This document shows positions 53,741-61,350 of a stretch of 61,350 nt of DNA, piece by piece. Numbering within the stretch: the stretch's first letter is position 1; each line of letters begins with the position of its first letter. This DNA comes from Fulvivirga sp. (GTDB lineage: Bacteria; Bacteroidota; Bacteroidia; Cytophagales; Cyclobacteriaceae). Made by a program: the position numbers and the translations under genes. The stretch spans positions 1-61,350 of the forward strand of contig JANQLQ010000255.1 in assembly GCA_028280565.1 (NCBI GenBank). Direction: 5' to 3'. The notes beneath the pieces were generated by a model. That model searched no databases, was not told where the DNA came from, and saw only the letters and a program-made list of their open reading frames with translations.

Positions 53741-54202
53741 CTTTGACCATGCATCCCAGGCCCTAACACTTGGGCTCTTAAAAAGTAAGAAAATCCTTCT
53801 TATTGCAACATTTCAACGCCAGTTTTCAAAAAATCACTTCATTCATTACTTGCCTTAATCACAGGCTTCATCGTAAATGGCGGCTTTAAACACACAATCC
53901 CGGAAAAACCCCCTAACTTCTTTGTAATCAACCCTATCAACAACGCTCGAAAAGAATAAACACGTCATAGTCCTTGTGAACGATTGACCCAAATTCCTAT
54001 CCGACAAGACCTTAGAACAAAGCAAACAAATGCAGCTTCCTGGGACGACAATTTGGGGAATTATCTAAAATACAACAGTAGGAAGACCTATCCAATATCT
54101 TATTTATACAAAAAAGTACATATTGGAGAAAAGCGGTGATCTCGATAAAGGCCGGGCGCCTAAGCCGGTTTAATTTTGATGACAACGAAAACCAACACTA
54201 TC

Positions 54203-55918
54203 ATGAGAACCAAAAAATTTCTACTATCACTCCTATTATCGGGCTTATGCCTCACGGTGACGCAGGCCCAAGAGTTCTGGTTTCCCAACACCCCAAAAGA
54301 CCCGAATACGACGATCCTTCGCCCGGGCCGTACGGGGATTGGTATTCCTACCACGAGTTTCAACGCCTTTAACACCAGCACCGGCCGCTATACCGTAGCT
54401 GACCAAGTAGGCTTCCTGGTGCAAGGCAGCAATTTTACCGATGTATTCAACATGGGCCATCTTCTTACCGGGGATTATGGTGAAGAAAAGGTGGGTGATG
54501 TTTGGACGGCGATAGGTGGACCGGGCAACCCGAATATTGCTGGACTTCCGCTTTATGGTACACGGCACCAGTTTGATCGGTATTCGGTGAATATGGCGCT
54601 GACGGACCGGAATATTATTACAGGGGCTTCCGGGACCAGCGGGATTCGCGATGCAATAATGTTTTGGGATGCAAGCCCGGCGAATAATAGCCGTATGTAT
54701 ATTGGAAAAACGTTAGGGCAAGGTAGGATCAGCCCGGATATTGTGATTAATCCGAATGGGAATGTTGGGATTGGGACGGATGCTCCAATTTCGAAGTTAG
54801 ATATTCGAGGTGAACTACGGGCTAGTGTAGGAATATTCGGTAGAATAGGTTTTACAAGTCAGGTTGGAGATCCACCAGGTCCAAAACTTGAGGTGAGTGG
54901 TACTTCTGCCGGTGATTTAGAACCATTAGTGAACTTCAGTGATTCTCGTAGTTCTTCAGGTTCTTCACCGAATTTTGTACTTAGCATGGGAGGTACTTTT
55001 AACCGAGAATTACTTTTAGGTACCACCTCTTCCTCGGGCGTAATTGCAAGTACTGACGGCAATTTGCAACTTGGATCTATTACTTCGGGAGCGTTTGATC
55101 GAGCAATATCAATTGGTCGAAATGTTATCACTTTCGATAATTCACTTATAATTCTAGGAGGAATAAGCAGTACAGTGTCCCCTACAAGTTCAATCTTAGA
55201 TTTTGGCACTTCTTCCCGTCCATGGGATGACATATTTGCGGACAACTTCATCAATGTTTCAGATCAAAGAGAAAAAGATCAAATAAAAGAGTTATCATAC
55301 GGTTTGGACCATTTGATGAAACTCAAACCAGTTAGTTATAAATGGAAAAAGCAACCGGAAAAAGGAATGAAACACGGCCTAATTGCCCAAGAAGTCCAAA
55401 AAGTGCTCCCTGAAGTAGTTTACGATCCCGAAAAAGATATAGACTACGATGAGTCAGGCAAAGCACTGCCTGTAGATCCCGAGGCAAGGATGGGGATAGC
55501 CTACAGCGAATTGATCCCGCTTCTCATCAAATCCATCCAAGAATTAAACACAAAAGTGCAAGAACAGGAAAAGATCATCGCAGACTTGACAGATGAAAAC
55601 GGCAGGACTTCAGCGGACGAACTCGAAGAAAGCCTAGATTCTCCTGGGAGCTCTTCAAAACTTGAGCTATTACAAAACACCCCCAACCCGTTCGATCAGT
55701 CCACCACCATCCGCTACTACCTGCCCGAGGGCACTGAAAAAGCCCAGTTGTTCATCTACAACATCGATGGCCAGCAGGTCAGGAGCATGGAGCTCACCAA
55801 AACCGGCGAGGGCGCCATGACGATCACGGCCGGTGAATTAGGCGCGGGGATCTATTTCTATACCCTGTATGCAGATGGTGAGGTGAGCCAAACGCGGAAG
55901 ATGATCTTGACGGAGTAA
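54203..55918 (+). CDS. T9SS cargo with S74 intramolecular chaperone, paralogue 2
   Basis: I chose the ATG at 54203 (MRTKKFLLSLLLSGLCLTVTQA), which matches paralogue 1; the longer frame adds nine residues. The protein has 571 residues. The N-terminal 190 residues and the C-terminal 85 residues closely match paralogue 1, while the centre (about 200-345) is unrelated to its counterpart. The S74 dyad is SDQREK (Ser353, Lys358), followed by HGLIAQEVQKVLPEVVYD, a coiled coil and the type A sorting domain (NTPNPFDQSTTIRYYLPEG). The central part looks more AT-rich than the ends, which hints at separate histories. Confidence 0.87.
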   Translation: MRTKKFLLSLLLSGLCLTVTQAQEFWFPNTPKDPNTTILRPGRTGIGIPTTSFNAFNTSTGRYTVADQVGFLVQGSNFTDVFNMGHLLTGDYGEEKVGDVWTAIGGPGNPNIAGLPLYGTRHQFDRYSVNMALTDRNIITGASGTSGIRDAIMFWDASPANNSRMYIGKTLGQGRISPDIVINPNGNVGIGTDAPISKLDIRGELRASVGIFGRIGFTSQVGDPPGPKLEVSGTSAGDLEPLVNFSDSRSSSGSSPNFVLSMGGTFNRELLLGTTSSSGVIASTDGNLQLGSITSGAFDRAISIGRNVITFDNSLIILGGISSTVSPTSSILDFGTSSRPWDDIFADNFINVSDQREKDQIKELSYGLDHLMKLKPVSYKWKKQPEKGMKHGLIAQEVQKVLPEVVYDPEKDIDYDESGKALPVDPEARMGIAYSELIPLLIKSIQELNTKVQEQEKIIADLTDENGRTSADELEESLDSPGSSSKLELLQNTPNPFDQSTTIRYYLPEGTEKAQLFIYNIDGQQVRSMELTKTGEGAMTITAGELGAGIYFYTLYADGEVSQTRKMILTE

Positions 55919-55971
55919 CAAGGAAGGCCTTGATCATTGAGTGGTCCAAAATGGTTTTGATCTTTGAGAGG

Positions 55972-55999
55972 AGGGGTGGTCGTGGATCACCCCTTATTT
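55972..55999 (+). terminator. terminator of S74/T9SS paralogue 2
   Basis: AGGGGTG and CACCCCT form a 7-bp stem with a 9-nt loop, followed by TATTTTTG, about 55 nt after the stop. It is a shorter version of the hairpin behind paralogue 1, so the duplication included the 3' end. Confidence 0.8.
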
Positions 56000-56037
56000 T
56001 TGTTGTTGCTGTCTAAAACTACCTTCAAATTAACCTG

Positions 56038-56225
56038 TTACTTGTCCTCGTTTGTAACGAGGATACCCGGGCAGTGCGTTTGTAACGCACGTTTCGCCAC
56101 AAAAGCAAGATTGTTCATTTTCGCGGACATGTTTATGTATGTAGTCATGAAAAGTCGCATTGCAAATGCTTCGGTTCCGTCCCGCGTGACATCAGCATCC
56201 TCGTTGCAAACAAGGACGAGTTTCG
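56038..56225. repeat. repeat family B, copy 1: array of 17-nt hairpins
   Basis: A 188-bp unit about 97% identical to 56437-56624. It contains CCTCGTT-TGT-AACGAGG (56046-56062) and GTGCGTT-TGT-AACGCAC (56074-56090), both perfect 7-bp stems with the same triloop, and CCTCGTT-GCA-AACAAGG (56199-56215), which has one mismatch. Confidence 0.75.
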
Positions 56226-56282
56226 TGGTTTATGAAAGGGACTAAATATAAGGAATTATAACGTCATCCCTACCCAACTTGC

Positions 56283-56345
56283 CGTCATTCCGGAATTTTC
56301 GGAGAGCAACGGAGAGAATATCTGGAATCTATTATCTCGTTTAAC
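56283..56345. repeat. family A repeat, left half of a split copy
   Basis: CGTCATTCCGGAATTTTCGG through TCTCGTTTAACG matches the left part of 53161-53320. The right half resumes at 56623 after the family B unit, so the copy looks interrupted. Confidence 0.6.
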
Positions 56346-56436
56346 GCTCATGGTGAAAAGAAAGGGTGTAACGATTACCATCCTGCAAAGCTGGTAGAAT
56401 GATGATCAAAAGTTAGTAAAAAAATGACGGACCCTT

Positions 56437-56624
56437 TTACTTGCCCCCGTTTGTAACGAGGATACCCGGGCAGTGCGTTTGTAACGCACGTTTCGCTACA
56501 AAAGCAAGATTGTTCATTTTCGCGGACATGTTTATGTATGTAGTCATGAAAAGTCGTATTGCAAATGCTTCGGTTCCGTCCCGCGTGACACCAGCATCCT
56601 CGTTGCAAACGAGGACGAGTTTCG
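56437..56624. repeat. repeat family B, copy 2
   Basis: Six or so mismatches to copy 1. The third hairpin is perfect here (CCTCGTT-GCA-AACGAGG) while the first has one mismatch. It directly joins family A sequence at its right end (from GGGTTCTCGT at 56623) and is bracketed by an 80-bp imperfect direct repeat (56356-56434 and 56717-56793, shared core AATGATCAAAAG). Confidence 0.75.
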
Positions 56625-56695
56625 GGTTCTCGTCCAGCGACTTCGCAGATTCCTGGTCACGCGCTTGCCCGGCACACAAGCTGCCAGGAATGACG
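56623..56695. repeat. family A repeat, right half of a split copy
   Basis: GGGTTCTCGTCCAGCGACTT, then CGCAGATTCCTGG and CCAGGAATGACG match the right end of 53393-53577. With 56283-56345 it makes one family A unit split by about 280 bp. Confidence 0.6.
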
Positions 56696-56807
56696 TTAAA
56701 GAAAGTAGGAGAAAGGAAAAGAGGTGTAATGATTCCCACCCTGCAGAGCGGGCAGGATAATGATCAAAAGGGGAAGTGAAAAATGACAGGCCCGTTAAAA
56801 ACCCCAA

Positions 56808-57581
56808 TCAATCATTCAACCAATTCTTAAAATCCGTGACACGGCCACGGCTGACCACGAGCTTGTCTTCGTAGGGAATGTTTAAGACCAGCTCCAGGCG
56901 GTTGTTGTGGAAGCTTTTTACTTCTTGGATGGTGTCGATGTTGATAATATGCTGGCGGCTGATGCGGAAGAATTGCTGGGGGTCCAGCAGGTCGTTTGAT
57001 AGCTCTTCCAGGGTATGGTCGATCATGTATTTTTTGCCACCCGGTTTGGTGACGAGGTAGCAGATCTTGTCTTCGGCGTAGAAACAAGCCGCTTCAGTAC
57101 AGCTTTTGAATTGGATCCTACTCCCAAACTTCACCAGGAAACGTTGTTTGTACCGTTTTCCGCCCTGGGATAAGATAGCGCTGATCAATTCTTTGTCGAT
57201 TATTGGCGTAGGTTCGGGCTCGTTGCCGAGATTTTTGAACTTGTTGAGGGCGTTTTCCAGCTCGTCGTATTTTATAGGCTTGAGCAGGTAATCAATGCTG
57301 TTCAGCTTAAACGCTTGTAGGGCGTATTCATCATACGCCGTGGTAAATATCACCGGCTTAGGGTAATCTATCTTGTTGAAGATCTCGAAGCTCTTGCCAT
57401 CGGCCAGTTGTATGTCTAAAAAGACGAGGTCGATGTTATCCCGGTGGCTCTGCATAAAGGCCACCGCGTCTTTGACCGTATCAATGTTATAGAGCACATT
57501 AATACCCGGATCATAGTCCGTCAGCATTTTTTCCAGCCGCTCGTAGGCCAAAGCTTCGTCTTCAACGATCAGTACATTCAT
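56808..57581 (-). CDS. LytTR-family response regulator, second pair
   Basis: The protein has 257 residues. The receiver domain has VEDEALA, the acceptor Asp in DLVFLDIQLADG, and the Lys in YLLKPIKY. The LytTR domain has FFRISRQHIINIDTIQEVK and LVVSRGRVTDFKNWL. It overlaps the kinase gene by 4 nt and is translated after it, so the two form a tight pair. Confidence 0.9.
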   Translation of the reverse strand: MNVLIVEDEALAYERLEKMLTDYDPGINVLYNIDTVKDAVAFMQSHRDNIDLVFLDIQLADGKSFEIFNKIDYPKPVIFTTAYDEYALQAFKLNSIDYLLKPIKYDELENALNKFKNLGNEPEPTPIIDKELISAILSQGGKRYKQRFLVKFGSRIQFKSCTEAACFYAEDKICYLVTKPGGKKYMIDHTLEELSNDLLDPQQFFRISRQHIINIDTIQEVKSFHNNRLELVLNIPYEDKLVVSRGRVTDFKNWLND

Positions 57582-58594
57582 AGATCACCTTTAATGATCG
57601 GGATCTTCACAGTAAATACCCCGTTGGAATTGATCACCATCGTATCTTTCCCACAAAGATAGTCGTACCGGCTTTTAATATTATTCAGCCCGATATTGGT
57701 GGATTCTTCCTTCACCTCTTTCAACTGGATGGAATTCTCCACGACCAGGTAGTGCCCATTCGAGAAAATAGTGATGGACAGTGGGTTGGCTTTAGAAACC
57801 ACGTTGTGCTTAATGGCATTTTCAATAAGCAACTGCAAAGTAGCTGGGGCAATGTACGTATCCCTAAGATCATCGGCGATGTCCTTCCGGATGGCCAAGT
57901 TCTCTTGGAACCGGATCTTAAGCAAATAAATATACGATTCGATAAAGGCCATCTCCTCGCTCAGCTTCACCAGCTTATTTTGCTGGTTGTAAAGCAGGTA
58001 GCGGTATACATTGCTCAGCTGGTCTATGAACTTAGACGAGGTATCTGCGTCTTTGTACACTAGCGAAGACAGCACGTTAAAGCTATTGAATAAAAAATGC
58101 GGGTTGATCTGGTTGCGCAGCGCTTCAAATCTTGCCTCCGCATTTTGTTTCTTTAACTTTTCCGCCTCGAGCTGGACGTTCTTGTAGCGGTCGATAAAGA
58201 AATAGATCGCATTCAGCGAATGCAAAAACAAATTGATCCGGAAAGCAAAGCCCAATGCCAGCTTGAACGTGATGAGGCTGTGCGATTCGTCTTTAAAATA
58301 CAGGCTGAGCCCGGCCGTTACCGCTAATGAAATGAGCGTAACAGAAACAATACTGAACAGGAAAAAAATGATCAATGGATGCACTTTATCCTGCTTCTCA
58401 AAAATGGCTATTTTAGTCTCCAAATAATGGTTCCCCTCCCACACTGCTATCACCATGACCAATAAGGTAGAAAAAAATAGGATAGGGTTGATGTCGTAGC
58501 CAAAGAGACGGTCCCCTTCCGTGAACAATATATTCAAATACGAATATATCGCTAGGAGAAGGATGAATAGGTATCGGTATTTGACTTTGAACAT
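57578..58594 (-). CDS. LytS-type sensor histidine kinase, second pair
   Basis: I chose the ATG at 58594 (MFKVKYRYLF); a start nine codons earlier is possible but would lie next to the terminator hairpin. The protein has 338 residues with about four membrane helices, a coiled-coil linker (NVQLEAEKLKKQNAEARFEAL), the phospho-acceptor site QINPHFLFNSFNVLSSL and the ATP site LLIENAIKHNV, GLNNIKSRY. The stimulus is unknown. Close to, and on the same strand as, the fasciclin gene, from which it is separated by a strong terminator. Confidence 0.9.
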   Translation of the reverse strand: MFKVKYRYLFILLLAIYSYLNILFTEGDRLFGYDINPILFFSTLLVMVIAVWEGNHYLETKIAIFEKQDKVHPLIIFFLFSIVSVTLISLAVTAGLSLYFKDESHSLITFKLALGFAFRINLFLHSLNAIYFFIDRYKNVQLEAEKLKKQNAEARFEALRNQINPHFLFNSFNVLSSLVYKDADTSSKFIDQLSNVYRYLLYNQQNKLVKLSEEMAFIESYIYLLKIRFQENLAIRKDIADDLRDTYIAPATLQLLIENAIKHNVVSKANPLSITIFSNGHYLVVENSIQLKEVKEESTNIGLNNIKSRYDYLCGKDTMVINSNGVFTVKIPIIKGDL

Positions 58595-58613
58595 AACGTT
58601 AAAAATAATAAGA

Positions 58614-58648
58614 AAATACACAAACCTGCTTCGCAGGTTTGTGTATTT
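58614..58648 (-). terminator. terminator of the fasciclin gene
   Basis: AAATACACAAACCTGC and GCAGGTTTGTGTATTT form a perfect 16-bp stem closed by a 3-nt TTC turn (CTTCG context), 15 nt after the stop of the minus-strand fasciclin gene and followed on that strand by a T-rich stretch. One of the strongest hairpins in the window. Confidence 0.88.
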
Positions 58649-58662
58649 AGATATAACAATTA

Positions 58663-60960
58663 TTAAGGCAATAATACTTCGTTAACCACGTGTATTACTC
58701 CATTCGTTCCTTGAATATCAGTGATGATCACCGTTGCTGTTGAAGAATTTGCAGTAACGGCCAGTGAAGTGCCGTTCAATGTAAAAGTTTGAAATCCGCC
58801 ATCGTCCAAACGTGTAGTGACTGTATTGTCGCCCGCAGCCAGATCACCTGCTACGATGTTGCCATTGGAAACATGGTATAACAGTGTATTTGCTAAATCC
58901 TGTCCGGTAGGAATAGTTATGTTGCCAAAAGCATCATCCGTTGGAGCAAATACCGTAAAAGGCCCTGCACTATTTAGTGTTTCTACCAAATTTGCATCAC
59001 CTAAAGCTGTGGCCAATGTGGCAAATCTACCATCTCCCACTGCTAAATCCACTATTGTCGGAGGCACAAGAACTCCATTCAATACATGAACAATACCATT
59101 ATCAGCATCTATGTCGACTAAGTCGGCATTTATTGCTACATCCCCTGTTAAAAGAGCGCCATCCTTAATCTGCAGGGATACGAAGGTATCATCACCTGTT
59201 AAATCCGTTGGTCCAGGACTTAAAGTTGGTTCATACATAGTAGTGGTAGGATTACCATTTAGACCTGGCAGATCCATTGAAGCTACCTCGCTGCCTAGAA
59301 CATGGTACAATAATATATCAGCAAGGCCTGCAAAGTTCAATAAATCATCTGCTGAATTGAAGTCAGGAGAATTGGCAATGAAATCATCAAAAGCAGTATT
59401 AGTTGGTGCAAAAACAGTCAACGTGGTACCATTTATCAGATTATCGACTAATTCAGCTCTCTCTAATGCTGTCACCAGGGTTGTGAAATTCACATTGAAA
59501 TAAGCGGGTTCAACAACAGTGTTTACAATAGAAAGCTCCAACTCAGGGACTAAGACACCCTCTACGACATGCACTACCCCGTTCGTAACACTAACATCAG
59601 GACCTGTAACGTTAATACCGTTGATCTGTACACCGTTGGTCGTACTTACCGTTAACTGCTCAGGGGATGTTTCTCCTTCATCAGTTAGTAGAGTATTTAA
59701 TGACTCGTTGTTATCCAGGTCCGTAGAAAGCTCAGTTCCTGCTACTACATGATATTGTAAAACCCTTAGCAGAACATCTTCCGGTATGTCATCTAATTCG
59801 TTTTGACCAATTACGCCTAAAAGGGCTACGAAAGCATCATTCGTCGGCGCAAATACAGTGTAATTGGTTGTTCCTGAAAGCTCAGTTACTAGCTCAGGGA
59901 ATTTAAGTAGGGCTTCTTCCAGTACGGATAGGTTAGGATTTAACCGTGCTGTGGTAGCAATAGGCAGTGGCGGCAACACAACCCCATCGATGACGTGTAC
60001 TACACCATCATTGGCCACGGCGATGTCAGCCATAGTAACATTGAAAGTATTCCCCTGCGAATCGGTTACGGTTACAGCGTTACCTGACCTGGCGATCGTG
60101 AGTTCCTCCCCAGCAAGGGTTGTTACGTCCTGCGTTGCTTCCAATTCATCAGAGAAAAATGCATCCACATCAATTACGTGGAAATTCAGTACTGTTGCTA
60201 AGTTATCCCCGAGGATACCTACCAATTCAGTGAGGTCTGCTGCACCGGAGTTCTGCACTAAGCTAGTAAAAGCGGCATCCGTAGGAGCAAATACAGTGAA
60301 TGACTCTAAACCGTCAAGGGCAGCGCCCAAGCCATCCACTAACCCAATAGCCGTCTCTAGGCTACTCAAGTTAGGATCGGCTGCTACAGCAGTTGTTACC
60401 GTAGGTACAGTCAAATTAGGCAATAACACCCCATTGATCACGTGCACCACACCATTTTCAATGGCTACATCTGCTTGTGTTACTTGATAGGTGTTGCCAG
60501 CGGCATCCGTAACGGTAACATTCCCCCCAGTCCTAGTCACTGTGATCTGCTGAACAGGATCGGTCAATGTATTAAAGGTTTGCTCTCCCTCGGCCAGGTC
60601 ATTAGCAAATGCCACGGCTGGGACCACGTGAAAACCTAACACCTCTTGTAAATTGCCTACTCCACCGATCCTAGCTACTAACTGGTCTAACGTTTGTACA
60701 CCCTCGTCCTCCAAAAGGTCTCCGAACGCTTCGTTCGTGGGAGCAAATACCGTGATTGCATCCGCATTTAGCAATGTATTGCCTAAGTCAGCTGCCGTTA
60801 CTGCATCCAATAGGGTAGTTAATCCTGCAGTTTGAGCGGCTTCAACGAGCGTTGGGTTCATTGGTCCGGAATCACCATCATCATCATCCCCGCAGCTGGA
60901 CAGCGCTGCCATTATAAAAGCCATTAAGACTACAAGCAGGTATACTTTAATCCTGCTCAT
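58663..60960 (-). CDS. lipoprotein with five fasciclin (FAS1) domains
   Basis: I chose the ATG at 60960, giving MSRIKVYLLVVLMAFIMAAL then SSCG, a clean lipobox. An earlier Met would add eight residues. The mature protein begins with an acidic stretch (GDDDDGDSG), consistent with surface export of Bacteroidota lipoproteins. Five FAS1 repeats follow, each with a TVFAPT(N/D)xAF H1 motif and a closing NGVVHV(I/V)(N/D/E)(G/E)V motif. FAS1 proteins mediate adhesion to surfaces or matrix. About 765 residues; no defects seen. Confidence 0.9.
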   Translation of the reverse strand: MSRIKVYLLVVLMAFIMAALSSCGDDDDGDSGPMNPTLVEAAQTAGLTTLLDAVTAADLGNTLLNADAITVFAPTNEAFGDLLEDEGVQTLDQLVARIGGVGNLQEVLGFHVVPAVAFANDLAEGEQTFNTLTDPVQQITVTRTGGNVTVTDAAGNTYQVTQADVAIENGVVHVINGVLLPNLTVPTVTTAVAADPNLSSLETAIGLVDGLGAALDGLESFTVFAPTDAAFTSLVQNSGAADLTELVGILGDNLATVLNFHVIDVDAFFSDELEATQDVTTLAGEELTIARSGNAVTVTDSQGNTFNVTMADIAVANDGVVHVIDGVVLPPLPIATTARLNPNLSVLEEALLKFPELVTELSGTTNYTVFAPTNDAFVALLGVIGQNELDDIPEDVLLRVLQYHVVAGTELSTDLDNNESLNTLLTDEGETSPEQLTVSTTNGVQINGINVTGPDVSVTNGVVHVVEGVLVPELELSIVNTVVEPAYFNVNFTTLVTALERAELVDNLINGTTLTVFAPTNTAFDDFIANSPDFNSADDLLNFAGLADILLYHVLGSEVASMDLPGLNGNPTTTMYEPTLSPGPTDLTGDDTFVSLQIKDGALLTGDVAINADLVDIDADNGIVHVLNGVLVPPTIVDLAVGDGRFATLATALGDANLVETLNSAGPFTVFAPTDDAFGNITIPTGQDLANTLLYHVSNGNIVAGDLAAGDNTVTTRLDDGGFQTFTLNGTSLAVTANSSTATVIITDIQGTNGVIHVVNEVLLP

Positions 60961-61350
60961 AAGTACTACACTTGTTTCTTGCATTTTTGTCAAAATTTTG
61001 GTTAGTAATTTGTCGATATAACAGGGTTTTAACCCGCCCGGATACGGTTTATCCCTGTGAAACGGAGTGAGTGGGGGTTTTTAAAGCGTGAGTTGCACAT
61101 TTACAGGAGGAGGTGATAAGGGGAAATAGGAAGTTAGAAAGCTGGAACCGGGGATGGGAATATTCAAACCCCTCCAAAACCATACATTTTTACCCGGTCA
61201 TTGTAAAATGGTGATAGGTCCGCACAAATGCTCGTCATAACGAGTGGTACCATTTTCGCAAAAATGCTTGGAGTTGGGATGACAAAATAAAAAACGGATC
61301 GTCTTGGCGAGGCTGGCGGTGAGGGTGCTGGGGGCTACGAAGCCATCCCC
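60961..61350. other. upstream region of the fasciclin gene with family C repeat
   Basis: No gene. Close to the start lie GGGTT-TT-AACCC and CAGGG/CCCTG dyads (about 61023-61060). A second copy of repeat family C (CGTCATAACGA, then ATTTTCGCAAAAATGCTT and GGATGAC) lies at about 61231-61285. The edge of the window cuts off what follows. Confidence 0.45.

Noticed and set aside
56038-56624. Tandem gene duplication at 56.0-56.6 kb (frames with conserved peptides in both copies)
   Set aside because: The shared frames start inside the hairpins and differ in their ends; the conservation is explained by the non-coding repeat family B.

Overview
The window looks like chromosomal DNA from a marine, polysaccharide-degrading Bacteroidota bacterium, most likely of the Cytophagales type. 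The grounds are a SusC/SusD pair, two LytS/LytTR sensor-regulator pairs, two proteins with type IX secretion (T9SS) C-terminal sorting domains, Bacteroidota-style RHS/YD proteins, a TAnnTTTG-type promoter element and almost no Shine-Dalgarno sequences. No rRNA, tRNA, CRISPR array, phage or plasmid genes were seen. The genus assignment is inference.

Region 1 (1-6.5 kb, minus strand): a secreted RHS/YD gene pair, in which the second gene stops where an RHS core would normally begin, followed by a secreted protein that runs off the window edge. Region 2 (7.2-23.4 kb, minus strand): a nearly complete alginate utilisation locus. The order of transcription is GntR/FadR regulator, susC, susD, PL7 lyase, PL6 lyase, PL17 oligoalginate lyase, kdgF, MFS uronate transporter, DEH reductase, kdgK, then a separate CBM-bearing PL7 lyase. 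Most genes overlap by 1-26 nt or lie within 40 nt. Surface lyases make oligosaccharides, SusCD imports them, PL17 and PL6 release unsaturated uronate, KdgF linearises it, the MFS carrier imports it, the SDR reduces DEH to KDG and KdgK makes KDPG. The KDPG aldolase is not in the window. The regulator has twin TGGTCAACCA-type boxes at its own promoter, and the susC leader can fold as a three-way junction.

Region 3 (23.9-33.9 kb): a LiaF-like protein with a LytS kinase and LytTR regulator, an S8 peptidase, a MerR/TipAS regulator with a 19-bp-spacer promoter, a SpoU rRNA/tRNA methyltransferase, an MBL hydrolase, and an SRPBCC-ArsR-DinB group whose DinB gene is cut short. Region 4 (34.5-39.4 kb): a tight four-gene operon (ethanolamine-type permease, glutamine-synthetase-like ligase, SDR, aldehyde dehydrogenase) that suggests glutamylation-dependent amine or amino-alcohol catabolism. 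Region 5 (39.4-50.6 kb): housekeeping and unknown genes (ArfB, DeoD, MBL lipoprotein, DUF2911, YwqK/MORN protein, RidA, LOG, aspartyl protease with PDZ, degenerate receiver, FAD oxidoreductase). Region 6 (51-61 kb): two tandem T9SS cargo proteins carrying an S74 self-cleaving chaperone, a second LytS/LytTR pair and a five-domain fasciclin lipoprotein.

The intergenic spaces are unusually rich in short repeats. They include a MITE-like element with target duplication and a paralogous empty site, a shortened second copy of it, a 28-bp-armed long inverted repeat, a ~160-bp GTCATTCC...GGAATGAC family with about seven copies, a family made of 17-nt perfect hairpins, and a mosaic of these at 56.0-56.8 kb. 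These repeats, the susC leader, the S74+T9SS architecture and the glutamylation operon are the points most worth a second look.
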